The position numbers and the translations under genes were made by a program. The notes beneath the pieces were generated by a model. The model made no database searches. It was given only the letters and a program-made list of their open reading frames with translations, and had not been told where the DNA came from. A DNA stretch of 64,000 nucleotides from Brachynemurus nebulosus (Eukaryota > Arthropoda > Insecta > Neuroptera > Myrmeleontidae), in the NCBI GenBank assembly GCA_035578155.1, contig JAPWDM010000001.1:171217498-171281497 (forward strand). The letters are read 5' to 3'. Positions 23,170 to 37,100 of this stretch are shown here, piece after piece. How positions within the stretch are numbered: position 1 is the stretch's first letter; each line of letters starts with the position of its first letter.

Positions 23170-23900
23170 ATTATGTACTCAAAAATGGGATAATTAATTT
23201 TGAAGCTTCCCGCTCTGTTTTGGACAGAAAATGGATGACATGTCAGGACTCTATTTATTATAGGGACATTCGTTCTGTTATATTTTGTGGGTGTATTCAT
23301 ATATACCGCACAGACACGGATTGTTTGTATAGAGTATGTATATGAATGTGTTCATAAGAGAAGCATTGAAAAATATTTGTCGTGTCGGCCACGATACGTG
23401 TCTGTGATGTCCAGTGTCTGTAGATATGAATGGGCCTTAATTTATTTCCAATATATTTTACGTAAACTTTGGATGGAAAATGCCGGAACCAATCAGCGTT
23501 CAGCACACATGTCACCACTCTATTTATATAGACACCACAGAACAATGTTCTGTGATAGGCACTCTAGGTGAATCATACTTGCAGGGACATCTATTATCAA
23601 ATAACCATAAGAGAGTTGCCTCATGTTAGACGTCTGTTTCTTGTAACTGAAAATAAAAAAAAAACAAATTAGAAGAATACGAAATAGAGTATGGAACTAG
23701 GGACATGACAGCCATTTTGTCAAAAAGAACGGGAAATTTTAAAATTAACTAGAACATGTTTGAGTACATAATTATACATAATTATTGTTAATAAGCTTGA
23801 GTTAATGATCAATTAAAACAATTTTAAATCAATTATTATTTCTATAGGTTGAATTAAATGATTTTTTTAACATAACATTTATTTTAAATTTACTTTACGC
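23170..23900. repeat. Broken copies of the 26016 TA-MITE family
   Basis: Three partial matches to the element at 26016-26330: an inverted terminal piece at about 23195-23268 (GACATGTCAGGACTCTATTT), a right half at about 23450-23545 (GCCGGAACCAATCAGCG), and a left half at about 23695-23900 (AACATGTTTGAGTA). They suggest an ancient nested or rearranged insertion. 23900-24901 shows nothing else. Confidence 0.55.
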
Positions 23901-24905
23901 GAACTTTTGCACCAGCCAGTTCGACCAATTCGTCTATTATGTAAATTCAAATAAATATCGACACTTTCTTAAGCATTAGCAAAATATTTAGAAGGCGTTC
24001 TTAATTTTAAATAGTATTATTGTATCCTGGAATCATTTCCGCCATAAGTTGGAATAACATTTGGTCGTGTAATATGAAATGTCGTTTTCCGACCACTTTT
24101 GACGACAAATTTTTATGAAACCAAATGTACATATTATTTTTATTTTCTACTGAAAATTCATTCAATTCAATTCGAATATAGAAACTTTCTAATTAAATCA
24201 AATATACCAACTCATTTTAAAGCTGTTAATACTCATTAAGGAACATGGGAACGTTTTGCTCAAGGAGAACTTTGGGCCATTCTTTTTAAAACCAACCAAA
24301 AATAAATGATTTTCAACCGGACTATCACAGATTTTTTTGAAACTTTGGTTAATTATACTCTTTAACATCCTGACCTCAAATATAATTTTTAAAAAAATTT
24401 TAACTTATAGTTTTAGAGTTATATATTTTTGAAAATTGCAAAATACCCTTTTTTGTTACTCAATCCCAGCACTATAAAATGTTCTAATTTCAGTTCTATA
24501 AGTCCTAGAGAGTTGTATGACTGCTCATTTTAAAGAGAAAATAATGGGCTTTAATTTTATACTAATCTTGAATACCTTTTAGGCAAAATATTTTTTTTTG
24601 GAAAGCCTCAAAACTTGTTTTGAAAATTTTTTTGAGATAGTGTTTTTTGAAAATTATGAAAATAATATATATTTATGATATTTATAATAGTGACTTGGGG
24701 AATGCACCATAAAAATTTCAAAGTGGGACCATGATGGGATCAGCAGTTATGATAAAAAATGCATTTTAGTGTATAGTATTGTAACGCATTCTGACATAAG
24801 AGCTTGCTTTCAAAAAAGATTTCTTTAGAAACCAAAATTTTTTATTGAACATAGTTTCTTAAAAGGTAAAAATAAAACAAAATTTTAAAAATTAAAAAAT
24901 ATTTA

Positions 24906-27790
24906 TTAAATCATTGTATTTTCAATTTGCATTTGTAACCTCTGTTGTGTCAGTAATGCAACATCAACCATTGCTTCCGGAATAAGTAATTCCTTTGTTG
25001 AATACTTCTGTGATTCCTCGTACGCAATTACAATACTTGTATCATACAACATAATTTTACTTTGCGCTAATGCTAAAATACAATTGCGTAAACGAGCAAT
25101 AACTTCTCGTTCACTTCTGGACACAACCTAAACAAATATCAAACATAATTATTTTGAAATCAATCTTAAAAGTACTTTAAAAAGTCATATATGTAATATA
25201 AGAATATATGGCCAATCTCTATAAGAGGCAGTGGTTCCGATGAACTGAAGTGGATAGACATCGGGTAGAGGCACTTCAGTTGTTTTGCGCAGATGCTTCA
25301 ATTAGTGTTTACTGTTCATATTGGTTCATATTACCACCAAAAAAATCGCATTTGCGCAAAACGAACCAAATTTCTCCAAAGAGAAAGAAAGGACTAATAT
25401 TGTCTGTGCCGTGATGTTGGGACATTTTTTCATATCCGTATTGGCCATATATTTATTATATTACATATATGTAAAAAGTTCAATTACCTCTTCTAAATTT
25501 TGTATGAAACCGCCAGTATTTTCACTACTATTAACCGTTGGACCAACAAATATGAAACCGTTATTTCCAAGTATCACACTGGCTCCACACGGGAGATCAT
25601 GAAAATGAGTTTTACGTCTTTTTATCAAAAATGGTGTAACTTTAATCATGATTCCTTGTGATAACTAAAAATAAAAAAAAATAAATAAATAAAGCTTATA
25701 TTTAGTTGCAACTTTCTCATAAATTAGTTCTTATAAAATTTTAAAGTAAACTGGCTGATTATACAACGTGAATAATCTGAGAGTTGTCATTTTTATGAGG
25801 GTTAAACGGCTAATTTAAAAAAAATTTTCAGAAGGGTCCACCAATTCAATATTTGGGAGCTTTATATTTCTGATTATTAAAACGTGCTCCAAACTTATGA
25901 TTTTTCAATTAAAAGATTTTTAGGATTTTATTCAAGAAACGAACACCATTTAACAGTTCCATAGGTGATAATTTATATTGTAGAATACAGATGTCGCGCT
26001 TGTCTATTGTTAGTAGAGTCCCTATAATATATAGAGTCGTGAGTCGTGACATGTCATCTCATTTCTCTGTCCCAAATAGAGCGGGAAGCTTCAAAATTAA
26101 TTATGACATGTTTGAGTAAATATTTTTTAGTATATAATTCTTGTTAATAAGTTATGAATTAATAAATAATTAAAAATTTTTAATTTAATTATTCTTTCTA
26201 GGTTAATCTACATGATTTTTGTTAACATTTAATTTATTTCTAACGTATTTTACGGAAACTGTGAACAGAAAATGCCGGAACCAATCAGCGCTCAGCACAC
26301 ATGTCACGATTCTATTTATTATAGGGACTCTATTGTTTTAGGGACTTTTAAAACAATTTTTATTTTATGTAATTCACTAATTAATTGAAATATTGAGTTT
26401 TTAGTTCTTGGATTAATAGAACGGGTTACCAATGAGCGGGTAATTACCCGATTTTCGAGTAATTTTAAATTTGACGGGTAATTTCAATTACCGGGTAAAA
26501 ACAGGTAATCACCTTATTTATCAATACTAATTTAAAAAATTAATTAAGACATTAATAAAAGTAGTTTTATTTTAAAGAAAACACCTATCTAGTAAGTAAA
26601 ATTTAAATAAATATTATTAGTATTTGAAAAATTAACCGGTTGTAATAATTTATTTGAAACAATAAAATTATCTAGTTTTAAAAATTGAACTAAAAATAAA
26701 GACTTTGTATTCGCTCGCTGAAAAAACGGGTAATTCGGACTCCAGCATCTGTAACACTGGATTAATACAAACTGCCTGTAAGCGCTTGCATCCATTAGTT
26801 GACTTAATTTCTTATCATCAATTAGACGCACGCGTACATGTTCTACCTGACACAGCTGAAACTACTGGATATTCGAAATAAAAAAAATACTCAAAATCGA
26901 AACCGTATCTAAAATAAAAGTTTCGAATAGTTACAATCATCTGCCGTTGGAAACCAGAGTTGTTCACATTATTTAGTGTAAAAAAAAGTTCACTAAAATA
27001 TTAACCGGAATCCCATCCGAAACATTACCCGACGTTATTATATATCCATAACGGGAATCCCCCAAAAAATTTTTTTTTAAAATATCGGTTCAATTATTCG
27101 GCTCACATTATTCTAGTTTAAATCCTAGTAACCTAAAGATCAAAATATACTGTGAAAAAATTATTTACCTTTCCATATTTTAAACTCCTTGTATGTAATG
27201 ACAAAGATCCATCTGAATAAGTATTTTGAACCTCAGCACTAATTAAATCACCTTCCTGTAAATAACGGCGCATCATCTGTTCATCTTCAGCAGATCGTTT
27301 CCTCTAAAAAAACGAAAAAATTTTAAAATGCTTTCATGACCGTCTAGCAATTCCTCAATTTACCAATTCTCCACCAGGAAGATTAACTGATGATAATAGC
27401 AAAACAGAATCTAAACGTGAATTCGTGTCGACTTTCCATCGTTTTTGTTGCACCTCTGTAATACGTCCTATTACAACATCACCAACTTCACCATTATATC
27501 GATTTTTAATTGGGCGTACAGATATTAAGCGATTAACTCGTTCAATTACACCGGCTACTGAAGCGCGTATTTCATTATCCTCTGCGTAAGTACCATGTCC
27601 TCTGAAGTATTTTTTTATTTATTTAAATTGTTGAAAAGATTTTAAAAAAAAATTATGTTTATAACCTCATGAATCCTGCTTGGTCTGTAATAATTTGTCC
27701 TGGGGTGTAAATTCGTGGAATATTTTCATTTAATGATACGTTTGGATCAACACGATCCAAAGCTAAACGTATATGAATTTTTGGTGCCAT
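24906..27790 (-). CDS. Rrp4: Exosome complex component RRP4 (EXOSC2), complete, 5 exons
   Basis: Cap subunit of the eukaryotic RNA exosome, used in nuclear and cytoplasmic 3'-5' RNA processing and decay. Exons, high to low: 27790-27666, 27601-27364, 27303-27169, 25664-25488, 25127-24906; all GT-AG; total 897 nt, 298 aa (human about 293). The N-terminus MAPKIHIRLALDR leads into TPGQIITD and GFMRGHGTY, characteristic of RRP4. The S1 RNA-binding domain follows (GEVGDVVIGRITEVQQKRWK; RLDSVLLLSSVNLPGGELR), then the KH-like domain (KTHFHDLPCGASVILGNNGF) and SEREVIARLRNC. The start is the only Met upstream of the conserved block, just after an in-frame-free AT leader. A 1.5-kb intron (25665-27168) holds a TA-flanked MITE. 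AATAAA overlaps the stop codon (24902-24907); another lies at 24841-24846. Tail-to-tail with the Rh gene. Confidence 0.97.
26016..26330. mobile_element. TA-flanked MITE (Tc1/mariner type) in Rrp4 intron 3
   Basis: 315-bp element starting GAGTCCCTATAATATATAGA and ending with the near-exact reverse complement, flanked by TA at 26014-26015 and 26331-26332. Internal landmarks AATAGAGCGGGAAGCTTC and GCCGGAACCAATCAGCG are shared with fragments at 23.2-23.9 kb. Confidence 0.8.
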
Positions 27791-29557
27791 AATTTATATT
27801 ATTTTTTTAATTCAAGTAATTAACTTTTTAATTTATAGCTGTGGTAGCTTTCATGCCTTTCAGCTTCAAATTGTTTATAGGTTATGTATGTTTTGGTGTT
27901 AAAATCAAAACTGTCAAAACCACTAACGTCACAAAACCACAAAACATGGTCACAAACCTACAAATTCAACTAACAGTGCTTACACCCGTTAAAAATGAAT
28001 TTGATAAAGTCTTAAAGGTTGTGTTCCATTTACAAAACACAAGCGACACTGTGTAACACTGTGCACAGGGAAAAGGTAATGCCAATAGAATTTTCGTGAT
28101 TTTTCTACTTTCTTTTTTCCCAAAAAATTTTTTTTTTTAATTTTATTGCAAAACTAACCTTTTAGCTGCTTAACTAAATTATACATGTAATCGTGAATCA
28201 AACAAAGTATTAAGCAAATTAAATCTATTTTTTTTAAATCTAGTACATTTGTCTATGCTGCGCCCTGCCGAAACACACTAAAAGTTGATGTTCCATTTAT
28301 GAAATAAATAGACACAGTGTGACAAATCATGTGGTGTGTAATAGATGTACTATTTTTTAAAATGGAATACTCTCAAAGTTAAATTAGCTAAGAAGTACAC
28401 GAAGTACACTGATATAATCAAACCACTGAACTGTAGGAACCAAAGAATATACTACTATCTCTTCTGTAATCAGCAGTGTGCACTTCTGACCACATAAGGC
28501 TACTAAGTAGTCACCCGTTCGGTGGTAGTGGACGAGTGTAGGTCATTGATATAGAAGAATATGAATGGAAACTCTTTCTTAAGAGAGAGACCAGATATAA
28601 TATAATATGATAGTTAGAATGAATACGTAGATTCCTTTGAATGTACCACAAAAAATAAAAAACAATAGACTAAATAGTCACTGAAACACTTGCAAATAAG
28701 CACACAAGATCGAGTCCTAAAAAAAATTAAGTTTAAAACAATATTAATAAACGTAATACTCCATAAATATAATATTTGCGTAAGTAAATATTGTATTTAT
28801 CAATAAATGCAACCATTTTTAGCGAAAATTTGTTAATTTTTCTAAATTTTTCATTAAAAGAAACAGGTTTATAATAAGTGGAAATATACAAATTTTGACA
28901 TTACACGAAGTAAAGGAAATACCGAAAAGGGAATTATTCTACGTAAATAAGGAATTAGTTTTTTAATTAAAATATGTGATAATAACGACAAAAATTAAAA
29001 AATATTGTAAAAAATAAAATTATGTAAAAATTAAAATATAGGTTAGTTTGACCCTTCATTTCAGTAGCGTCTTTTATGTAAAATTTATGAGCATATAAAA
29101 ATTTAACTTCAAGATTGTGTATTTTGTTTGTATTTATTTATTTATTAATAAAATGATAATTTAATAATTGTATAATTTTATTTATGTTTGTGTCTACCCT
29201 TATCAAGAAGATATATCTTATTAGTGGTGCAATACTATAAACCAAAACGTAATCTTTTTACAAAAATAGTTATAAATTAAGTAGTTGATTATTGAATCAA
29301 ATAGAACAGATATTAAAAATAATTAATTAATTGTTTGTTTTTATATAGAAATCACAATTATAAGAGAAATATACTAAATATATTGTTTTAAAAGCAATGG
29401 TAATGTTTTAATTAAATTAAACTAAGTCATTCATAATACGCACGTTTAATATTCATATGTTGATCAGTATTTTGGGAAATGCTCCTTCCTTTACAATATT
29501 ATATACCTTTGCTTCTTCCATGGTGTAGGTCAATTGTTTTGATTGTTATGGTCATTA
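27791..29557. other. Intergenic stretch between Rrp4 and the next element
   Basis: Head region of Rrp4 (its promoter should lie just right of 27790) followed by AT-rich DNA. No gene is recognised; the open frame at 27841-28056 has no family resemblance. No TATA box is obvious. Confidence 0.5.
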
Positions 29558-30052
29558 AGGGCCCCATACACGATGAGATCTGTATCGCTACATGTTACAG
29601 GTATCAGTATCATGATACAGATCTCATCGTGTATGTGACTGTCTCGGTATCACTGTATCAGTATCAGCAAGTATCAGCTGGTATCATGCTTGTCTCATGT
29701 ATCGTGGTAACTATGGTTGCATTTTTATTTTGACAGTTAATAAAGTAAATAATTGTTATTTATTTGAATAATCATGTCTGCAGATAGAGATTTTTGGGAA
29801 GATTTTATTAATATGTATAAATTATACCCATGTCTACGGGATTCAAAATGTAAAGATGTTTGTATTGCAATTGCTAATAGCACAGGTGCCACAGGTCGTA
29901 GATCGCACATTTCTTTATTAATAAAATTTTTTATCTGTACTGAGGTTTTACGATTCAGTCTCAGCGTGTGTGTGCTAAATAAACATGATACAAATCGCAG
30001 ATATATGTATCGCTATTTGTATCGATACAGATCTCACCGTGTATGGGGCCCT
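29558..30052. mobile_element. PIF/Harbinger element remnant with MADF coding start
   Basis: 495-bp element, ends AGGGCCCCATACACGATGAG and (right, reverse-complemented) AGGGCCCCATACACGGTGAG, flanked by TTA at 29555-29557 and 30053-30055. The subterminal segment is rich in GTATCRGTATC / GATACAGATCTCA motifs in both orientations. A MADF-like frame begins at 29774. Confidence 0.85.
29774..29860 (+). pseudogene. MADF-domain N-terminus inside the Harbinger element
   Basis: MSADRDFWEDFINMYKLYP continues CLRDSKCKD, matching the start of a MADF DNA-binding domain (FI-x4-YP-x-L-x-D-x2-x-KD). After about 30 residues the similarity stops (CIAIANSTG...), either an intron boundary or the internal deletion that made the element non-autonomous. 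The frame remains open to 30295, beyond the element's right end, but that part has no family resemblance. Confidence 0.6.
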
Positions 30053-31199
30053 TTATTAACACCACCGCATGCGTATGTAGTATTATATATACGTATGCGA
30101 CACCACGCAACACACATCAGATCACTCACACACACAAGAAAGATCACACAAATACAAACTAAGCCCAGTGCACATATATATCATATCGGCGGGATATTTT
30201 CCATCTTTGGTTACACTGGTTTCAGTGGTATAGAGATAGCAGTGTTACCTCTGTACTCTGTGGTAGGAACGAATATATATAAAAAAAAGTGTTAAATGTT
30301 TTACTTTATTTAGACTAACGAAAATCAGAAATTTCACGAAATTTTCATCATCCGACCAAGAGTTTAAAGTAAAAAAAATTCCAGTCAGTTTAAAAGTTGG
30401 GCTAAAGATACATAAAATATTATTGCGCATCTACCCAATAAAAATAATAATAATACATATTTACGCCAATAGTGTCAAATTAGTTAGACATATAAGATTT
30501 TGTTTACTTTCTTGATGATGGTTACTTTATTAGGATTTTAAATAAAAAAACTAAAATTATTGCTTTAATTGTTTCTTTTATTATTGCAATTATTAAATTA
30601 CATTATTTCTATGTATATAAAACATACAAAAAATAACAATATTTCATAACAAACCTTAATAATAAACATTAAAAAATAACAATACTTCAATTAAATCTAA
30701 ATTTAATCAAAATCTAATTCCTTATTTTTATAAATATTGTAAAATTCTTAATTTGTATTTGTTTATCCCTGATCAAAATAACATTTTTATTTTACAATAA
30801 AATTGAATATTTTCTTCACATTTTTTGCGCAGTATAAATATGTAGGTATTTTTCTATTTTACAATTGTCATTTGTTCAAAATTGCAACCTTAATTGTAAC
30901 CCGGTTTGAAATTTTACTCGTAAAAAGCAGTCTTAATATTTTGTCTTATTAATCAACGTTTTACAAAATTACAATCTTTGGCTTTCTCTGGTTTTCTTAT
31001 GAGAATATTCCTAGAAATTAACTTAACTGCCAGTAATTTTTGTTCAGTGTATTATCGAATCATCAACATCAAAACAGTTCTACCAATGCAAAAAGTTAAA
31101 ATAACTAAATGTAATATTAAAAACGTCAAATCAAAACTGTGATCAAAACAAATAAAATCATAACCATTAATTTTCGAAAGTCTCAATTTTAAAACAATC
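30053..31199. other. Intergenic / CTL2 3' flank
   Basis: AT-rich sequence. On the - strand a possible AATAAA near 30787-30792 would give CTL2 a 3' UTR of about 410 nt. Nothing else recognised. Confidence 0.45.
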
Positions 31200-34100
31200 C
31201 TATCTAACATTTTTTCTTCCCAATATTTTCATTAAATTTTGTGACATAAAATATGGTTTCTCGGGGCTTCCATCATTTCGTTCACAATCTTCCACTAAAA
31301 AGCAACCAAATAATTTAGTGATAATTTTTCATGATTATCTCAAAACTAATTTCGGAAAATTTGCAATATATGCCAGAAACGGGATTTTCGAAATTTGTAT
31401 GAAAAAACGAACAAATATGGGTGGAAATTATTGTATTTGGAAAGTTAAACCTGTGACTTTTTTTTTTAAATCCCTTTTACTTTGTTAGTATCACAAAATG
31501 TTGATAAGGGGTGTTTTTGGCAAAAAAATCTTTAAAGCGCCTCAAGCCACTTCATATTTTCTGCCAGGACAGAAATCAAGTGACACATAGTTCGGTCTTA
31601 CGCCAAATTTAAATTTTACTGAGATAAATTACAAAATTCTGCCATATTGTTGTCTACTCTGATGATTCTTCAATAATATGACCTATAATGTTATTTATAC
31701 TGTACAAAATATAAAATAACAAATTTTCCTTTGAATGACTCTTATTGAGGTTATTTTTTTTAAATATCTCGACATTTTGCTTTTTGGTGCTTTATTATAC
31801 TTAGTAAATCGCCATTTGGCTTTAAAGAATTTTTTTCTGCCAAACGCAACCATTGAATGACACTGTGTATCACACATTTTTAAAAATAGGTAATGGCATT
31901 ATTTATTGATAGAATATAAAAATACGCTGCCAATGGGGTGTGGCACACAGCTTCCTCGTAATCATAAGACTTTAAAACAGTATTCTACCAAATATATACC
32001 GTGAAATTATATTTTCGCCTTAAAGTTCATAAAAAATTGTAACGTAAAATACTAAAAGGCTAAATTATAAAATAATAGCAAAAATATTTTAGAAACTAAC
32101 CCCCAAAATACTTTAAAAATTTAAGCGAAGTGGGACTAGCAGTAAATAAGATATTGACATTTAATGGGATTTCATGGTAGCGCCGTGGATACTATTACTC
32201 CGAATGCAATGAAATTTGATGGGGAACATCTAGGAACTAGACCGCATAATTTCTGACAATTTCATAAAAAAGAAATGAATAGCTCAGAAGTTATGCCACT
32301 TGGTGCAATTTAGTATATTAATGGAATGACATGGTAGCGGCGTAGCTACCATTACTCCGATTTCGATTAAATTCATAGGGGACCATCTAGGAACCAAACT
32401 GCATAATTTCTGACAATTTCATTAAAAACAATCGAATAGTCCAGAAGTTATGCCACTTGGTGTAAACTGGCGACAAACAGACGGACGGACGGACAGACAC
32501 CAAACCAAAATTGTTCAGGAATTTTATTTTTCATAAGTGATCACAATGCTTCCGCTACTTTAGTAGTCTTGGAAGCAAAGTAACTGAACTGGATATAAAA
32601 AAATTTGAAAAAAAGGCAGTATAACTTTAACCTAACTAATTTTTATATTAAAGTTGAAGCATATTGTTTAAACTAAACTAAACTAACCTAACCTAACCTA
32701 ACCTTAAGTAACTTCACCACCTAGTTTTTATATCGTCTACTATTTGATTGATCCAAATAATGTTTCCCAGGTTTAACCTTTTAGATAAAATATTTTTCAC
32801 CCAATTACGTTCGTTTTTAAATTCAATTGAGTTTAAAGGCCAGCATCAGACACATATTGCAATTTAGCCTTAATTTCATATACTTACGGAAGCATAAGAA
32901 TATGGTATTAATCGCCATTTCATAAACGCCGAAGAATATACACGTAATAAAATAGGTTCCAATTCCAATTATAATAACCGGAACTAAATTATAATGCAAT
33001 GACGGTACTTCAAGGAACGTGTAACTACTCGCGAAGAGAACATACGCTAACGCTGTATTTGCAGCGACCACCATAATTTTTCCCAAAAACAGTAAAAATG
33101 AGGAAACGTTGTCGATCACAAATACTCGTAACACATTCCGCAGTAGAAGATTGGCGGCATCTTTTGCACTTCTGCAAAAGTTTTTACCATGAATTGCACA
33201 CATGATATATGCATTTTTGTTCAGAAATCGTAAAAAGTTCTCCAGACACCAAAAGAAACATCGGAAAAACCATAATATACATTTTGTACAAGCATTATCA
33301 AACTTTTGGCATTTGTGATGAATATATTCTAAAATTATACGAATTATTCGACATATCGTTAATATTAATGAACCAAATGCAAGTGTTCCTAAATGATATC
33401 TGAAACAAAAAAGATCCTAGGTAAAATATCTTAAAATTTACTAAGATTTCAGATGCTTGCAGACAGGAAGAAATACAGTATAGCACTGATAATGGAAACA
33501 TCAGTTTTAGAAATTTTTTGAGAGCATCATATTGGTCAACATCACTTTTGGAAAGTTGCATCAAAAATGTCAAGTATATAAATATTAAATCCATGAGCAA
33601 TAGACCATGGCGCATGATTTTATCAAAAGAAACAAATAAATATACCGCTAATAGTAATGACAAACAACAACAGACCTCAAAGCGTGGGAATGTTGATTTT
33701 AATTATTGTACATAGAATGTTTATCTATATGTAATTCTGTTCTGTGGCGGTTTTTATCATACGTAAAATGTAAACAAAATTATTTCAAAGCAGATTAATA
33801 AAACGACAAATGAAAAATATTTTCTGAGATAAAAATAATTTTTAATTCTTCATTTTTTTTCTAATTTTTATTAATATTTAAAAAAAAAACATAATTTTAA
33901 TTCAAAACATAATCTTACGATATTTGTGAATCGCCCCTGGTCAAAAAGCATCATTTTTGTCAAGCACCACTTATGGAGACTACTTTTTCTTGACAAAACT
34001 GGTGCTCTACTGTAACTCAAACTGACCTATAACTTCTAAGATATTCTCCGTGAATTAATTCATGTACTGACAAGAGAACATAGGCGATTTGACGGTATTA

Positions 34101-37100
34101 AAAAAATATATATATACTGTCAAAGAGTGCACATAGCTTCCTCGTATTAAAACATTTTTGTGTAAATCAACAAAAAGTCGCCAACTAGTTTTCAACTAAT
34201 TTAAAATTTATTGGACAAATAGTGTGATATCCATATCGGCATTTGTGGATTTTATGTTTGCGCATGTGCCGATTGGGATGAAAATCATTATGAAATTCAC
34301 AGCAGATTTGATCCGAATAATGTCTAAAAAATTAATAAAAAAAAAAAACGGTTCCGAAAATAGTTCCGAAGTTTGTGTGTTAGAAGATTTTACGGACACA
34401 CAGACAGACATGGAATCAAAATTATTCAGAAAGTTCTGAAAAGTAAAGAGTTAACCCTCTCTCGTAGGAGAGAGTATACTGTTCATCCAATTAAATTTTC
34501 TACTTTTCTGTGAAGTGAAATTTAATTTTTATTTTCTTTATTGTATTTTGCTACCATTTTTAATATATCTTATGTAACCATTTTGATTTCTAAATTCCAA
34601 TTTTGTATTTCAAAAATTACAGACAAGCACCAGTGCATTATGACAATTTAAATCATGTATTTAGTGATAATATTATCCATAATCCAGTTGATTTTGTTTA
34701 CTTAACGAACGATGACGTAATAAAATTTGATAACAGTCTTTCTAAATAAAAAATTATATAAAAAATTTCAAAATGTTAAAATGGTGATAACTTCAGAACT
34801 ACTGGATAAGATATAATAAAATTGTGCTTTTTTAATGCCTTCTATATATATAACTATTTTGAAGTTAGTTTCATATTTTTAGCCCCAGTAGGTCTAGAAA
34901 TATTTACTGATTTTTTTAATACTACCAACTCGCCTATTAGCGATATTTCAAAATTTACTCTCCCCCAGTTATTCCTTTCTGTTTGCGCATCATGATAATT
35001 CGTGCTATAATTACCTAATTGTTCGATAGGTACTTTTTGTTAATATAAAAAATGGCACTTTAGATTTTGGACGAGTCCAATACCAGGTAGCAAACACTCC
35101 TGCAAGAATCATTTCGCCAAGAGCCGAAACGAAAAACATACTCCATATAAAACCAACCGCATTAACAGCTAAAATGTTAAAAAAAATTATTTCAATTTTT
35201 ATAAATTAAAAATTATAAAATTAAGAATGCTTAATCAGTACTTTTTATTTAACTTGTTGAAGGTTCCGTACAATTTTAGAAATAATTGCAGTTACCGTAA
35301 ACCGGTACTACTTGGAACACCAGGGAAACTTGGAACAATTTGGGGAATTTTCGTGTTTTTCAATTGGCAACCTTTCTTGTGTGAGCCTTTCAACTTTGAA
35401 GAGATGAATTACAGTAGCGCTCAAAAGTATTTTGACAAGTCTTCTTTTGTTATTATCGTTGACCTGTCGTTATTAAGACTTAGTTCGATATTTTCTTTTT
35501 CTTTAGAAATTCATAACATTTAGGGGTCCTAATTTGTAAAAAATATCATCACTTTAAATACATTATTTGATTCAATACAATATTGTTTTTATTTTTTTAA
35601 CATCTAACAAACTGTACTTGTCAAAATACTTTTGAGCGCTACTGTATGTTACTTATGTTACAGTTTTAATTATAAGTGCAAATTCAAGCTAATGAAATCC
35701 CTTTTAATGTTAAAATGGAACAGCATTGCATTAACAAGAATTTTCTTATGCGAAATAATTTTTGTTCTAAGATACCCCCTACCAAGGGGCAACTTGAAAC
35801 ACCCATATTTATATTTTTGTTATACATAAAAAAATTTAAAAAGTGAATTCACTATGCGAAATGTTTAGTTGGACGTAGGACCGGAATTTGTTTACAGATA
35901 CATTAAAAAAAATTATTTTAACCACAGACCAATGAACATATTATATTCTGTAATATAGTAATTAATGCAATAATCAACGGTATCCGTAGTAACGTTTTCA
36001 AATAATTATTGTCAAAATATAATATATTGATAATAAAATTTTACTTTTTTGAGAAGAATCTGCAAAATTTTGAAAGAAAGAAAGTGGTATTCGCTTTATT
36101 TTCAAAATACGTACGTATACAAATTATGTCCTACAATAATTATAGTCGCATTTACTCAAAAATTGACATTATATTATATTCCTTAAATCTCACCCGTCTC
36201 ACCCTGATACCTGCTTCAAGAAAAATGCCTACAAACTGGCTTTCGTTTTGTCTAGTAGTATAATATAATAGTGTTCATTGGTCTGTGATTTTAACATATT
36301 TGTTTTGAATTATTCGTGGCTGACTATGGCTTCTATCGTATCGTTACTATAGAAATGAATTTGTTTACCCACTTTCTTTCACGTGTGATACTTATTAAAA
36401 TATTGTATGCAACACGTGTAAAATAGGTGTTTTTTTTCCGCTCGTATTAATTATTTAACTTGGCGAGCCTGTTGAATAACTGTTACAACTCGTGTAAAAA
36501 AAAAAAAAACACTCATTTTGCAACTTGTTGCATAAATACAGTAGCCACTATGAAACTGTGCACTACCAAAGTGTTACAACCAATATTACTTTCACCACTC
36601 TGGTGTGGCAAACACAATCAAACGCTGCATGTAAGTACACGCAGAATGTTTATTTTGTTATTGTCGTAGTACAGGTACATAACAATAAACTAATTACTGG
36701 CGTCTACATATTTTTTTTATCTCACTATGAAACTGTGATTTTAATCCCGTGCTGTAACACTTTCATAGTGTCGACTGTAACTGTTATTCTCACAATAGTC
36801 TATCAATGTATGCAAATTTTGATGATTAGAGTCAACAAATTAAGGAGACAGAAGGGAGTAAAAAATTAACAGATTTTATTTACTTCAAAAAGTGAAAACT
36901 ATAAATATCTGGAAATTATATTCCAGAAATAGATGCGAACCAACGACTTCTATTAGTGTGCCTACTTTCAATTCCATATCAATAGCAACTGCTCACAAAA
37001 ATGGCCATGGCGCCGAACAAATGAACGGACATCGAAGTTCCACAATAACGGTTCTTTTTCATCTTTCAAGTATAGAACTCTACTGATTTAAGAGTTAAGT

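Noticed and set aside
29861..30295. C-terminal continuation of the 173-aa ORF
   Set aside because: It crosses the element's right terminus and TTA duplication and loses all MADF resemblance; open by chance.
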